64,000 nt of DNA from Stenopsyche tienmushanensis. Lineage: Eukaryota > Arthropoda > Insecta > Trichoptera > Stenopsychidae. Below, piece by piece: positions 10,130 through 21,094 of the stretch (the first letter of the stretch is position 1; each line of letters begins with the position of its first letter). The DNA lies in contig WACJ01000373.1 in NCBI GenBank assembly GCA_008973525.1, positions 62,001 to 126,000 on the forward strand, given 5' to 3'. The translations under genes and the position numbers were made by a program. The notes under the pieces are model-generated. The model did no database searches. It saw only the letters and a list, made by a program, of their open reading frames with translations, and was not told the DNA's origin.

Positions 10130-12456
10130 GACTTAAGCAATTGAATCGTCCCGATCAATCCAATCCCGTGCCTCGCAATCGTGCCGCATATAAAAAAAAA
10201 AGAAAAAAAGAAAAAAAAAGCGTCCCTGCCCGACTTAACAAAAGTCACAGCATTTGCTTTACGGCCCGAGAAATCAGGGGTAAACTTTGACCGTGACCAT
10301 AAAATAAAACAAGTAGTATTTTTATTTACAAAAACAAGTTAAAAACATATGAAAATGAAATATAGATCCACAGTAGTAGGATCTTTCAAAAGAGAAAAGA
10401 AAATGTTTCTGATGTTCCTGTAGAAGTCCTGTTAGAACCTTGCTGCTCCTGCAATGAAACCTTCATGAGTCTGTTCTTTACATTTCTTAATTTAACAAAA
10501 AAAATACAGTAAGCTTTATCATTCATCACGACGTCCGTATCGCTACGCGACGTCTACGCGCGTTAGCCTGTTTGGCGATGAAAACAATCATCCCTCCGAA
10601 CCGGCACTCCCTTAGAAGTTTACGCGGATGACTAGTTTAAACAAAACTACTTTCTCCTCGACCTTGACTTATCTAATTTGCAACATCAATAGATTCGTCA
10701 CCGTGTCCTATCGCGAGATATTTCTTTGAATAAACCAGAACAAAACAGAAGAATAAGAAAAATAGACAACGAATAGACAGAAAGCTCCTTCTCTGGCACT
10801 GCGTACTCCGTGATTCCATTGCAGCTCTACTTCTCGCGATCGAAAACTATCGTGCGAGGCCTAGACAAATTCGAACAAATGCAAAACAACCGAAACAATA
10901 ATGCTAAACAACCATATTCAGCTAGTCACTGTCGCCGCCATCCTGTGTCGTAAAGAAAATAATTTAACTTCATTTAATTACGTTCGTCGCGATGCCCCTT
11001 GGTACGTGAAGTATCACCTTACTGCGCGAAACTGAAGGTTTCGGCTGCCAACCCTACATCACCGGTCACGACGGTGCCTCTTAATAGGATAGGGAAGGCA
11101 GCGATCAAATCCACCGAGGTGGTTCGATCCGCCCTGATCTGGAAGACCCATAACAATTATCGCAGCGGATTTCCCGTCGCCAGCGTCTATTGTTGCTTCC
11201 ATTCAAATACCCTTACGCGACATACCACCAGCCTGGCGGGATCTCCCGCCCGCCAGCGCCTGGTGCTCATCCAGAGCGTCGCAACTAAAACTAAACAACC
11301 ACATGCTACCAGCCTGACGGCATCACCAGCTCGCCAGCGCCTGGTTCAAAGCATTGTGGCTCACAATAAATACTTCACGAACCATGGTTCTCCGACGACC
11401 TTATTCTTCAAAAAAAAATCAAAATTACCAAATGACTTGCTTCTAAACAATTACAACACTCTTTACGAGAAGCTTACAAAACAAAGAAACAAAAGCGACG
11501 ACAATAAAAGCTGTTCTAAACGATACCGACCGCTTGCAAAGGGTATCTCTGGGACTGTACCTGAAAATTTCGTACAATTTACCCTGCAACATCTGGCATT
11601 ATCTTTAACAATATTCAACATATTTTAAAACCTAAAATAAATTCGAACGACATGCATATAATACATACAAAAAAATGCAACGCCGTTTACAAACCAAAAT
11701 ACCACGAATCGGCAAGACAAAAAACCCGGTTGATTACAAAATACCTAGCGCCCCGAGCCCTGCTTGATAAAGCGGATGGGATTTTCCCATGCCTTGAAGT
11801 ACCGCTATCGGCCCTCAAGATAAGAAATATTTACAACTATAGAAATCCACAATTAACTCTTCATCCATCGCAAAAGCTTGATGACGCTTTATAACCATTA
11901 TAGTTTGATATTTTAATTACACCATGCCGATCGCTTTATACTACAACTTACATTATCTATTGCGCGACAAACCCTAAAATATTATAAACAACTTAAAGGT
12001 CACGCATAAAATTATTAAGAAAATATTTACAATGCCTCGCGGATTACCCGCGAGATACCTGACCAAGGATTCCTGTCATTACAAACTCCTCGTTCTGATG
12101 ACGGCCATCCTTGTGACGCTGTAGCTCAAGCTATCGGGAAGCTCGTGCTGCATCTCAGGTGGTGGCGCTCTCCAGCGACGCTGCGTCTGCCTCCATAGGC
12201 CACGTGGTCGGCTGGAATTAGCGCTTTCCATGGCGCCTCAGCTTCTCCCTCCGCGGACGATGCGCTCAAGGGGCGCATTCCTAGCGGCGTCGAGCTGATC
12301 TCGGCGTCCGGTGGTGACGCTAGCGTGCGTCGAACCATATGACGCCGACGCGTCCAACATGGCGGCGTGGCCACGTGCTCGCCTCAACATCTTCTGATGA
12401 TGCGCCATCGTCGTCGTCCTCCTTGACAGCATTTCGGCGTCGTCGCAGTCGAAGAT
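10130..12456 (-). other. LTR-element interior without gag-pol
   Basis: Minus-strand frames are short: 82 codons at 12126-12374 and 64 at 12238-12432, near the primer site where gag would begin. Neither shows a capsid or zinc-knuckle pattern. The longest frame (10999-11628, 209 codons) is antisense. It contains two imperfect copies of a GC-rich hairpin-forming block around 11225-11265 and 11308-11345, built on CCAGCCTGGCGGGA and its inverse. The region fits a LARD-type non-autonomous interior. Confidence 0.75.
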
Positions 12457-12474
12457 CCCAGTCTTCTGACACCA
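12457..12474 (-). other. tRNA primer-binding site
   Basis: The minus-strand text TGGTGTCAGAAGACTGGG follows the 5' LTR after a single base. TGG pairs with the tRNA CCA tail. The same TGGTGTCAGAAG follows the family A LTR at 36628, so both families use the same primer tRNA. I do not assign its identity. Confidence 0.8.
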
Positions 12475-12475
12475 G

Positions 12476-13101
12476 TGTTGCGTTTAAGCCCCTTGCCGTC
12501 TTCGGGGGCCCGCAATCTTCGTCGCAGCTGCCTCAAACAGCCCGCCACGAGGGGCGTCTCAAATCGCGGAGCGCTCCGGAGGCCGGACGCACCCTTGTGC
12601 CTCTCATCTCGGCCCGAAGGGCCTCGACGAGAAGCGAAGGGGCTCCGCCCTCAGGGGCGAAGAAACCCCGCGACACCGAGACAAACTCGAAGCATCCGCG
12701 ACGGAATATGCGTATACCTCCGCCGAGGGGGCGATTCTTTAACTTCGACCGCTCATATGACGACACCAAAAAGGAGGAAACCTCAAAAACGAGAGGGAAA
12801 CAATTAAAACATGATGAACTTCGATTAATAAATTTTATTTACCATTTTGTGATACGGCTGACGATCACGACGCAGAGGCTTGATGATGGAAACGTAGCGC
12901 GAAATTAACACGACTGGTCCCCAAGGCGCCCAGAAAAGAACAGGAAGAATTTGCTCGGCCTACGACCCTTAAGAACGGTTGAGGTCCAAACGCCAAATTA
13001 AACGACCCGCTTTGACGACCAAAAATCGATATTAAACGACGAAATTAATTAATTTATTTTTACAATCAATAAAAACAATCGCAAATTATTCCCACGCTAC
13101 A
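12476..13101 (-). repeat. 5' LTR (minus-strand sense)
   Basis: This LTR is identical on reading to 9496-10121, at a constant offset of 2,980 bp. The flanking ACAT at 13102-13105 completes the target duplication. Confidence 0.93.
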
Positions 13102-13105
13102 ACAT

Positions 13106-14060
13106 CATTAGTGAAATGTTTGATATACCTTAATAATAACATGGTTTGACTCATCCAACTGAATAAAGATTTTCAGATTACAGTTGAGATATTATAGTAG
13201 TTTAAAAACTGGGAAGATTACTTACAGCATGCAATCCAAATGGCGTTGAGATTAATTTACGAAAACATTTTTTTAATTTATAGATTGCTTGATTTACTAC
13301 TTTGACTCATCCTTGTAGCAATCATCTTGCAAAAGTTAATTGGACAATAGTACAATGCAAGTACCTATTTATTTAAGCGCTTGTAATTAACGAGATGATT
13401 TACATGCACATTCTGATTATTGCGTCTCGAAAGACCAAAGAAATTCTAGACGAACAACCATTTGTGCAGATGAGAAAGCTATTTAGATAGCATCTCTAAA
13501 TAGGCTATTAAGATTTATTGCTTCATTCTCTAGTGCTTAGTAGGCATATGGGAAAATCTCTTCAGGGACGAGCCAAATTACACGAGCACTCATATGCTCC
13601 AGTTTGCAAGAAAAAAATGTTACACTAAACTCCAGTGCTCCAATTCGCAAAAATTTTGGGTCAAGGCTCTCGTTCCTCTGGCATGGTCCAGTTACGTTCA
13701 ATTTACTCTCTACAACCAGAGCTGAACGATTCTAGCTTGCGATAGTTTGGAATCTGCATCGGGCTATAAATTATAATCATTGAAATGCTCAGTTCATTGA
13801 GACGCAATTTTTTGCATGATCGGTCGCCAAACTGGTCTAACGCTTGAGTGATGAATTTATTTCGATACAGCCACTTCCGAATTTGCAAGTTTATGAGCTT
13901 CTTACGGCTGAGGTCGTGCTACTGTAGACAGACCAATCACAATAACTTCCATTTAAACTTGTAGTAAGACAAATATGTTTTTTATAGATCGGTAACCCAA
14001 TGTTGTTAAAAGCAAACCATACTATTTTTAGTTTAAACAGTAGATGAGTAATACATATCT
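13106..14060. other. No feature recognised
   Basis: This is AT-rich sequence between the LTR element and the exon-like frame at 14061. Only short, domainless frames are present. Confidence 0.5.
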
Positions 14061-14241
14061 TCATCCTAAGCCAATCTCATCCATTGTTTTTCTCACTTTT
14101 TTACTTTCTTCATTGTTCTTTTCTTCAATAGCCTCGTGTATTCCAGCTTTTAGTTTATCTGATATAATATTTAACACACTGCGTGCGGGGTCACTTCGCA
14201 TGCGTTTGCCCCCTGGTAAGCACAATTTTTCATAGGTATTT
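14061..14241 (-). CDS. Exon-like frame, unknown protein (weak)
   Basis: A minus-strand frame without an obvious start reads LPGGKRMRSDPARS, then a charged helical stretch rich in Glu, Lys and Asn, and ends in a stop at 14061-14063. The composition (charged, low in hydrophobic noise) is unlike neighbouring AT-rich chance frames. A possible splice acceptor TTACCAG lies just upstream of the GGGGC codons. It may be a host exon or the tail of an unidentified transposase. Confidence 0.2.
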
Positions 14242-14404
14242 CATTTTTCAAGGGTAGAATTACGTCTATCATTTACAAATACGTATTTTATACGTCTTGG
14301 ATGTATCATAAATTATTTTAAAATATAACTGTTGGATTGAAGTGTGTGTCTTAAAGGGTTGGCAATAAGATTACAAGGGCTCCTGAAGCCGGGTTTTTTT
14401 TAAA

Positions 14405-14992
14405 TTTGTTTTGAAGTTAGCACACCTGGCATGTATGGTTAGTTTACTTTGTCCTGCGTATTTATCGGCCATTTTGTTCAGTCACAGTAAATTCTTCCAA
14501 TGGAGAGGTCGTCGCGTGCTCTCGCCACCTTCCGTCCATGCGAGATCCGCACGCTCATTGGTTTTTTGACTTTGCAGATCAATATCGTCGCGATAACCAT
14601 AGGAAGCTCATGGAAGTTTAAGGTAATGATGTGATGAGTCGACAATATGTCACAAAGTGGCTCAGATTGTTCAGACCAAAGATCAGTGATTTCAGACAAA
14701 TTTGTGCAAAAAAATTGAAGAACAATTGCGAAATGACCGCCGTGTGACGCTTGATGATCTTCAGAAAGAAATTCCTGACATATTTCAAAGTCTCCTTGTT
14801 GATATTGTGTCATAAAAACTTGGTTACAAGAAGTTGTGTGCTCCATGGATGCCCAGAATGCTCACACAGGAATACCGTCAAAATCGCTTGACCGTCCCAC
14901 GTGTTTTTTTGGATCGTTTTGCATAAGAGGGAGAAGCTTTTCTGGACTCTATCATGACGGGGGATGAGACGTTGGTGTGTCACTATACCCTT
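14405..14992 (+). pseudogene. Mariner transposase N-terminal remnant
   Basis: The leader with CGGCCATTTTGTTCAGTCAC matches the leaders of two other copies (17130-17585 and 57514-58505). The degenerate frame reads LRNDRRVTLDDLQKEIPDI, then KLGYKKLCAPWMPRMLTQE, then EAFLDSIMTGDETLVCHYT. The last piece is the first catalytic Asp block of mariner transposases. There are stops and frame changes throughout. It ends abruptly where the family F repeat begins at 14997, so the C-terminal half is missing. Confidence 0.85.
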
Positions 14993-14996
14993 GAAT

Positions 14997-15375
14997 CCGC
15001 CACAGGCGCAATTGAGCTCGGGGCGCAAAACGTAGAATACCGACCCGGTCGAGAGTTGCACTTGTTTTTTATTTAACTTTGTATGAATCAACACTGATTG
15101 ACTCTGTCCATTTTTATAATATAATACTAAGTTGACTTATCCCACTTTTCTTCATCATTGCTAAAACATAATAAAGAGAGCAATATTTTCGACCGAAAAT
15201 TTAAACAATCCACTCGATCAGTTTTCTTGGGACACATTATTTTTGTAATGAGAGTACGTAATCGTTCTGTAGACATATTCAGGTATGGCGTCCGTTTGCG
15301 AGGCGCTCATTCATCATATCAGCGGTCCGAAAAGCGGACCGGTTGGACACACAGACCAGGTGGTCATTCTGTCTT
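14997..15375 (+). mobile_element. Family F element, copy 2
   Basis: This is a 5'-shortened copy of the element at 8480-8935. It starts at the CGCCACAGGCG equivalent and runs through the GGTCGAGAGTTGCAC and AGCGGTCCGAAAAGCGGACC landmarks. It interrupts or abuts the mariner remnant on its left. Confidence 0.65.
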
Positions 15376-16240
15376 CTTTAAGGGTTTTTTACAGCATTTT
15401 CTATGATCTGTATGATCACAGAAGCTCATATCAGGTCGTGAACGATAAATATATATCTTACTAATTTATACTCCTATCTTAGCTAGTTTTAAGTTATAAA
15501 ATCTAGGAGACCAATAAACAGCTCGGGTAATGTTTCATCCGGAATAGATGCAAAAACATTCATTGAATCAATCATTGTTGTGCTTGATCGAAGGCATTAT
15601 CATTGTCAAAGAATCTAAAGAAAAACTACTGTTCTTTACAACAAATAGTATTGCCTCAAGCAAATAATTAGCTAAAAAGGCATAGTCATTAATATTTACT
15701 GACTTACAGTTTAGCATCTATTTGTGACTTGTGTCGTAACTCAGTAGCTTAACTAATCATAAACACCTTCAAACATGAAATACAGTCAAACGTTACGTGA
15801 CTTTCGTCCGGAAAAAATCTGGAGAACCATAGTTTTATGGGTGTCTTAAAACAAATACACGATCATGACCTATTTTATATATATAAGCCTTATGAAAAGT
15901 CTCCACTAGACAACATAAATGTATGTTAATTCATAGAAGTCTAATTGTGGATTGCACCAGACCGTAAAATACGATATGACCTGACCTATCATCTGCTTCG
16001 AAGACTTAACCTTGTCTGGATTATCAAAACAAGCAACCGGAAAATTAGAGACGCGTGTTTAGTAATCGCGCACTTGGCATCTGTATAAACATGCGTGCAA
16101 ATTTTAGCCATATTTATAGAACCATTTGTGTAATTAAAATAATGTTTTTTCTCAGAAACGTGTTTGAGAAACATTGTAAAATTATAAGGACGTTGTTAAT
16201 ATTACAAATAAATATTCATTTAAAAAATAAATTCAAAAAA
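15376..16240. other. No feature recognised
   Basis: This is AT-rich sequence up to the tRNA gene. The minus-strand frame at 15989-16174 has no recognisable content. Confidence 0.5.
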
Positions 16241-16312
16241 CTCCCCGGCGGGGAATCGAACCCCGGTCTCCCGCGTGACAGGCGGGGATACTTACCACTA
16301 TACTACCGAGGA
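16241..16312 (-). tRNA. tRNA-Asp-GTC: tRNA-Asp (GTC)
   Basis: This is a 72-nt cloverleaf with no intron. Acceptor TCCTCGG pairs with CCGGGGA (one G-T wobble), and the discriminator is G. The anticodon GTC is at 16277-16279 on the minus strand, and the T arm carries GGTTCGATTCC. The CCA is not encoded, as expected for a nuclear gene. It is identical to the copies at 28747 and 32589. Internal A and B boxes serve as the Pol III promoter. Confidence 0.98.
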
Positions 16313-17129
16313 TATAAAATAATGTCAAATATTTAAATTCAAGTATTAAATTTTTTTGTGAAAAAAAAAATATTGTCAAGTTGTGACGCAGTTCGAGTTC
16401 ACTCAAGGGGTGTAATTTTATTTTTTATAGCTTTAATTCCCATCCAATCTTATCGCAATAAAAATCTGTCGTCGATCGCCAATTTTTAGGTCATGGACAT
16501 ATTTTTTGGATTTGGGGCAAAACGTCGCTCGCTTGACGCTCGAAAATTACGTCAAGTTTGACGTTTCAAAACATAACCTCACAAATGCGTCTATATTTAT
16601 CAAAGCGGCATAAATTTGTGATCGCGTTATCTTTATTGTACGCATCAAGTAAATAAAATAAACCGAATTACCGAGCAATATATATTTCGTGTCGATTTGA
16701 CGAACATTCGTTTAGAGTTTGGATAATTCTCGGCGAGTTCACCATCACCCCCTTCCCGTTTATATATGCACGCATCAAGCGCGTTTTATCAGTTTATTTT
16801 AAATTAAAGTAATACATATTACGGATCGATAATATTTTTCAAGGGTAATTTAATTTTTATGCTTCCACATTTCACTTTAATAATGCACATTTGATAATGG
16901 AATAATTATTGAAATTTAATTGTGTATGGACGTGATAAAACTTTTTATGCTCGATATATCAATAGCGCCACATACGATTTTGACGTTTCTCGTGTGTTGA
17001 TGTGCTGGATCCAATTGTAAATGTTTATGTTGATATTATACTATTTTTGAACGAATTTTAAGTTCTGTCAACATTCAATCAACATCATCATAATTCTTTG
17101 TGGTATTCAAATACAATTTCAGCTTTCTG
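16313..17129. other. No feature recognised
   Basis: AT-rich sequence with several GACG/CGTC-containing words around 16500-16570. No gene or repeat is identified. Confidence 0.5.
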
Positions 17130-17585
17130 GGCTCCCATTTAGCACATAACTTCTTGTAACCAAGTTTTTCCGGCACAATATCACCACGGAGACTTCGGAA
17201 AATGCCAGTAAATTCTTCATGAGGGTCATCAAGCGTCACACGGCGGTCATTTCGTATTTTTCCTCAATTTGTTGCACAAGTTCATCAGATATCACCATTC
17301 CTTGGTCTGAATAATCTCATACACTTCGTGATATGTTGTCGACTCATCACATCACTACCCTAAACTTCCACAAGATTTCAATGGGTATTTGCGGCGGTAT
17401 TAATCTGCAAAGTCAAAAAACGGATGATCGTGTGAATCTCGCATAGACGGAAGGTGGCAGGAGCGCGCGACGACCTCTCCGTCGGAAGAATTTATTGTGA
17501 CTGAACAAAATGGCCGACAAACACACGGGACCAAACAAATTGACCTTTAAGATTCCCCCTACGTGCCAGATGCCCTTTACCTTAC
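17130..17585 (-). pseudogene. Mariner transposase N-terminal remnant
   Basis: This is a reverse-oriented copy of the remnant at 14405-14992. The leader with AAAATGGCCGAC at about 17510 is followed by coding text corresponding to the helix-turn-helix region, and it ends near the KLGYKKLCA equivalent at about 17145. It is degenerate and lacks the catalytic half. Confidence 0.8.
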
Positions 17586-18336
17586 TATCTAAATTACCCT
17601 CGAACTTTTCAGAATTTTATAATATTTATTCCGAACCATTATTTTATCAAAGTAAGTTAATTAGCAACTCTAATGTTGACATTTATCATTAATATTGTAA
17701 ATCCATATTTTTGTTGAATATTTTCTACCAATTCATTCATTTATGAAGAATGTTCTGGCAAATCTACAGCGATATCCAGCGTTCCTAATAACTCTCCCTG
17801 TTTCTGGACTTCCATCTATTCCTGTTCCTAAGTTTTGTGGTATGGCTTGGTGCATTTATTCTAGGATTTCTCTAAAAATAATTCGCTTATAACATCATTC
17901 TAATAACTGTAGACGACCACATCAATCTTAATTTTCAAGTTGATATTCAATTTTAAATTAATGAATTAAAAGTATTTCTGTAATTATAAAAATAATTTTA
18001 TAAAAACTATCTATTGTTAAATTTCTAATTTCTATTAATGTTTTCCGTGTTGTAATTTCTTCATTATAAATATACCTAAAATTCTCGAAAGAAAGCTTTA
18101 ATATGAACTCAGGTTGCAAATATTAATCATGCAAAAATACTGTGCGTAATCCTTTGAATACCACCATTGAAAATATATTTAGTTATTTAATTTTTCCCTA
18201 GAAACAATTTTATATTTATAAGCGTTTTATTAAAAATATTTGCTCTCTTTAAGTGGTAAATCTAGGTTGGGGGGGAGGGTGTTTTTTTCCGTTGTCCACC
18301 CAAAATGTTGTCCCTGCTTAACACAATAGAAGTTAT
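17586..18336. other. Very AT-rich, nothing recognised
   Basis: The only notable texture is a G-run (GGTTGGGGGGGAGGG) at about 18268-18282, just upstream of the RTE remnant. Confidence 0.5.
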
Positions 18337-19403
18337 ATGATCAATCAAAAATCAATTAATGTGCTACCTGAGCTTGTTGTTAAGGAGACAATTCATTGCT
18401 TAAGAACTATCGTCCAATTTCGCTTCTCTACCATATATATTATATATAAAGTATTCTCTAGAGTTAAAACTAATAGGCTGGCAGATCGATTTGACAAATT
18501 TCAACCTCGAGAACAGGTTGGATTTAGAAAAGGCTTTAGTATCAACGAGCATATCCACATACTAAGACAAATCATCCAGAAAACCGAAAAATATAATCAG
18601 CTACTGTCTTTCTTGGGCAGTTTTAGACTCACTACAACGCTGTAATATACATCTCCCAACCTTATCATAAACGCTTTGGAAGATGTATTTAAACTGCTAT
18701 CTTGGAAAAAGTGCCGACACAGTATTGACAACACACAAGTGGAGAAATTGTGACATAGTATTAATAGCCGAATAGTCTGAAAAGCTTCAAGACATGCTCC
18801 AAGACCTAAACGAAGTGTCAAGTAAAATTTGTCTGAAAATGAACATGGATAAAATCGAAGCCATGATAAATAGTCACAATTCTCAGACCTTCGGGGCGAT
18901 ATCCATTGGGGGAACACAAATTGAGGTTAAAAATGAATACACTTATCTGGGACAAGTAATACATCTCAACAGAAATTGACAGACGAATACCACTGGGATG
19001 GCAGCATTTAACCAACGCATCATCCCAGTGTTAAGCCACGAAGACGTGGAATCTAATATCAAGCATTTTACACAGAATAAAGTTTTCCCAGCGTGCCATA
19101 GAGAGATCTATGCTCGGAGTGTCTTTATAATATAGAATCAGAAACGAGGATATCCGAAGAAGAACTCGAGTAGTAGACGCTACTGAAAGAATTGACACAC
19201 TTAAATGGCAATGGGGGAGACAAATGTGTCGAAGAAACGACGGTCGATGGGGAAGAAAAGTGTTGGAGTGGAGACCCCTGTAAGACTGACGACATCGAAA
19301 GAATAGCAGGATGAAGCTGGATGCGGAAAGCGGAGGATCGAGAGGGATGAAGACTCATGCGTTCAACGGTGGACGAACACAGACTGATGATGATGATGAT
19401 GAA
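18337..19403 (+). pseudogene. RTE-clade non-LTR retrotransposon remnant
   Basis: Ordered reverse-transcriptase blocks are readable: YKVFSRVKTNRLADRFDKFQ, then PREQVGFRKGFSINEHIH (fingers/palm). A deletion of the FADD catalytic centre follows, then MNMDKIEAM with YTYLGQVIHL (thumb), and finally a C-terminal text with CRR, RWGRKVLEW-like and SWMRKAEDREG. Multiple stops and frameshifts are present. The 3' end is a GATGATGATGATGAT tail at about 19385-19403, as usual for RTE elements. It is 5' truncated and dead. Confidence 0.85.
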
Positions 19404-19572
19404 TATGAATCATTCCTCAGCGGTCAGACTGCATGACGATTTGAAGATTCCGCCACAACCAGGCGCACAGCTCATCAGATACCCATTGAAACCATCCTAC
19501 TGTATTCAACCATCGACATCTTATTCCGCACTCTATGTAAGAGTCTATTGTGACAATAAAATCAAAAGCTAA
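19404..19572 (+). other. Possible terminal exon with AATAAA
   Basis: Directly after the RTE tail, a plus-strand frame reads LHDDLKIPPQPGAQLIRYPL and continues to a stop at 19570-19572, with AATAAA overlapping at about 19553. The composition is more codon-like than its surroundings. It could be the last exon of a host gene or unannotated 3' sequence of the RTE element. I do not recognise it. Confidence 0.2.
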
Positions 19573-19780
19573 TCGTGGCTTTAAAAAAAACATAATTTAT
19601 CGGCTTTAAATCCTACATCTTAAAATAGACATCAAGGACCTCCAATTTACTATAAGTCGCAGTACAAAACACTTAAAAAACTAAGAACACTTGCCTGAGT
19701 ATCGACGCTGCATGACGTTCAGGATAGATCCTGGAATACGGGACGCATTCTGGAACAACACTGCACTTTATTTATTAAGA
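19565..19780 (-). repeat. Inverted duplication, left arm
   Basis: This arm is homologous, in opposite orientation, to 20270-20560. Shared words include TCCTACATCTTAAAATAGAC and the exon-like core at 19691-19765. Spacing between the two homology blocks differs between arms because the right arm has extra sequence. Confidence 0.8.
19691..19765 (-). CDS. Exon-like module, copy 1
   Basis: The minus-strand frame encodes a short Cys-containing stretch with VPEC, then SRIYPERHAASILR. Its plus-strand counterpart at 20282-20357 keeps the same reading frame, with VPEC and SRLYPDRHAAKILR. Most differences keep the frame and many are conservative, which suggests coding constraint at some time. A possible GC-type splice donor (CTCAG/GCAAGT) follows. 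The protein family is unknown. Confidence 0.4.
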
Positions 19781-20269
19781 TATATCCCTCTGACGATTAA
19801 GCCAAACCGTATAACCTAAGAACCGAACACGCACTGATTGTCGCCTAGAATTCGACGGCTCAACTGAGCGTACGAATATAAATGTATTAATACTAAATGT
19901 AAATTATTATGAAAAACTATTGAAAGAATGCATGAGATTCTCTCTGAGATGAGCTCTTTTGATATATTCCCAAAAATATTTTTATCAAATTTGAAATTCA
20001 TTAAAAAATAATATATTTATGCAACGAAAAGGATGGTGATTATTTTTGAAAAATAATATTTTTGGGAATATATCGCAGCAGCTTATTTAATCCCATGATT
20101 TTTAAAAAATAGTTTTTCTTATAAATATTAATAATTTGTCATAAATGCGTTTCAATTTGTCCGTCCAGTTTAGGCGTCGAGTTTATGCTATGCAACAATA
20201 TTCGGTGCAGAGCTATATTTTATTTTCACAGGTTAGGATGTGCATGTGCTTATGTTAAGTGATATTTTT

Positions 20270-20560
20270 TAATACACAGAGTGTTGTGCTGTTCCGGAAT
20301 GTGATCCGTGTTCCAGACTGTATCCTGATCGTCATGCAGCTAAAATATTGAGGCAAGTAGTCATAGTTTTTAAGTATATTGTAATACGATTATTAGGCTT
20401 ATTATCGAAATGTTTAATGTTGAACAATTGCATTGAGATTTCAAGAACACCGATCGGAAATAATACTCATCGTGGATAGGAAAATCAAGATGTCTATTTT
20501 AAGATGTAGGATTTAGGTCCGATTTTTGTATCATTCTTTTAAAGTCACGACTAACATTCA
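20270..20560 (+). repeat. Inverted duplication, right arm
   Basis: This is the counterpart of 19565-19780. About 490 bp of unrelated AT-rich DNA separates the arms. Confidence 0.8.
20282..20357 (+). CDS. Exon-like module, copy 2
   Basis: Preceded by a splice-acceptor-like TTTTTTAATACACAG, this frame carries VPEC and SRLYPDRHAAKILR and is followed by GCAAGT. It has three Cys residues near its start. Similarity to the inverted copy is at protein level as well as DNA level. Function unknown. Confidence 0.4.
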
Positions 20561-20821
20561 AATGTATATGTAAAATACGATATTCGGAAGTGATTCATTT
20601 AGCATTTCATAGCTAAAAGCTTCATTAAGCATCAATTTTTCCTTAGATTAAAGAAAATACATCATATATCATTTTAAAAATATATCATCAGCTAAATAAT
20701 TGGACTAAAATGTGTCAAATATTTAATTTCAGGTATGAAATCGTGTTTAATATAAAAGCAATCCGCAATTGTTTGATTACGAAATCGACCAGCCTTGATC
20801 AATCAATAGTCTTAAGTTTAG

Positions 20822-20932
20822 ATGGACGTTGTGAAAAATTGTACAGTGTGGTTCAAAAGAACTGCTGGTGAGCCAAATTCCAAAGGTGTCCAGGACTTCA
20901 AAATTCATGCAGTAAGAGCTCTCAGGTAAGGA
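20822..20932 (+). CDS. Possible exon with GTAAGG donor
   Basis: An ATG-led frame of 36 codons (MDVVKNCTVWFKRTAGEPNS...) ends in HAVRALR, directly at CTCAG/GTAAGG, a strong splice donor. The ending resembles the HAASILR and HAAKILR endings of the modules at 19.7 and 20.3 kb, so this may be a diverged third module or the first exon of the same gene. No family recognised. Confidence 0.3.
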
Positions 20933-21094
20933 TAATAAGATTTACAAGATAAATTTGAGCTATCATTTAATTTGTCATCTAAAATATACACACAAAATAT
21001 TTGGTCTAATGGATGTTTAAATTCTTTGTTTTAGGTAAGTCTTTCGAATAGCGCAATATGAATCCGAAATACCGAAGTTTTCAAATATACTCAT

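Larger units (their letters stand above)
9496..13101 (-). mobile_element. Complete non-autonomous LTR retrotransposon
   Basis: Two 626-bp LTRs (9496-10121 and 12476-13101) appear identical base for base on reading. They flank a 2,354-bp interior. The 4-bp target duplication ACAT is at 9492-9495 and 13102-13105. On the minus strand the LTR begins TGTAGCGTGG and ends CGCAACA. A primer site starting TGGTGTCAGAAG follows after one base, and a polypurine tract GGGGGGAG sits directly before the downstream LTR. The 4-bp duplication and shared primer site suggest a Ty3/gypsy-group parent (inference). No gag, protease, RT or integrase is visible, so it depends on another element. Identical LTRs imply a recent insertion. 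Confidence 0.95.

Noticed and set aside
10999..11628. 209-codon plus-strand frame
   Set aside because: It is antisense to the LTR element, with repeats of a hairpin block and no protein family. Unlikely to be a gene.
18597..18917. 106-codon minus-strand frame
   Set aside because: Antisense to the RTE retrotransposon remnant.
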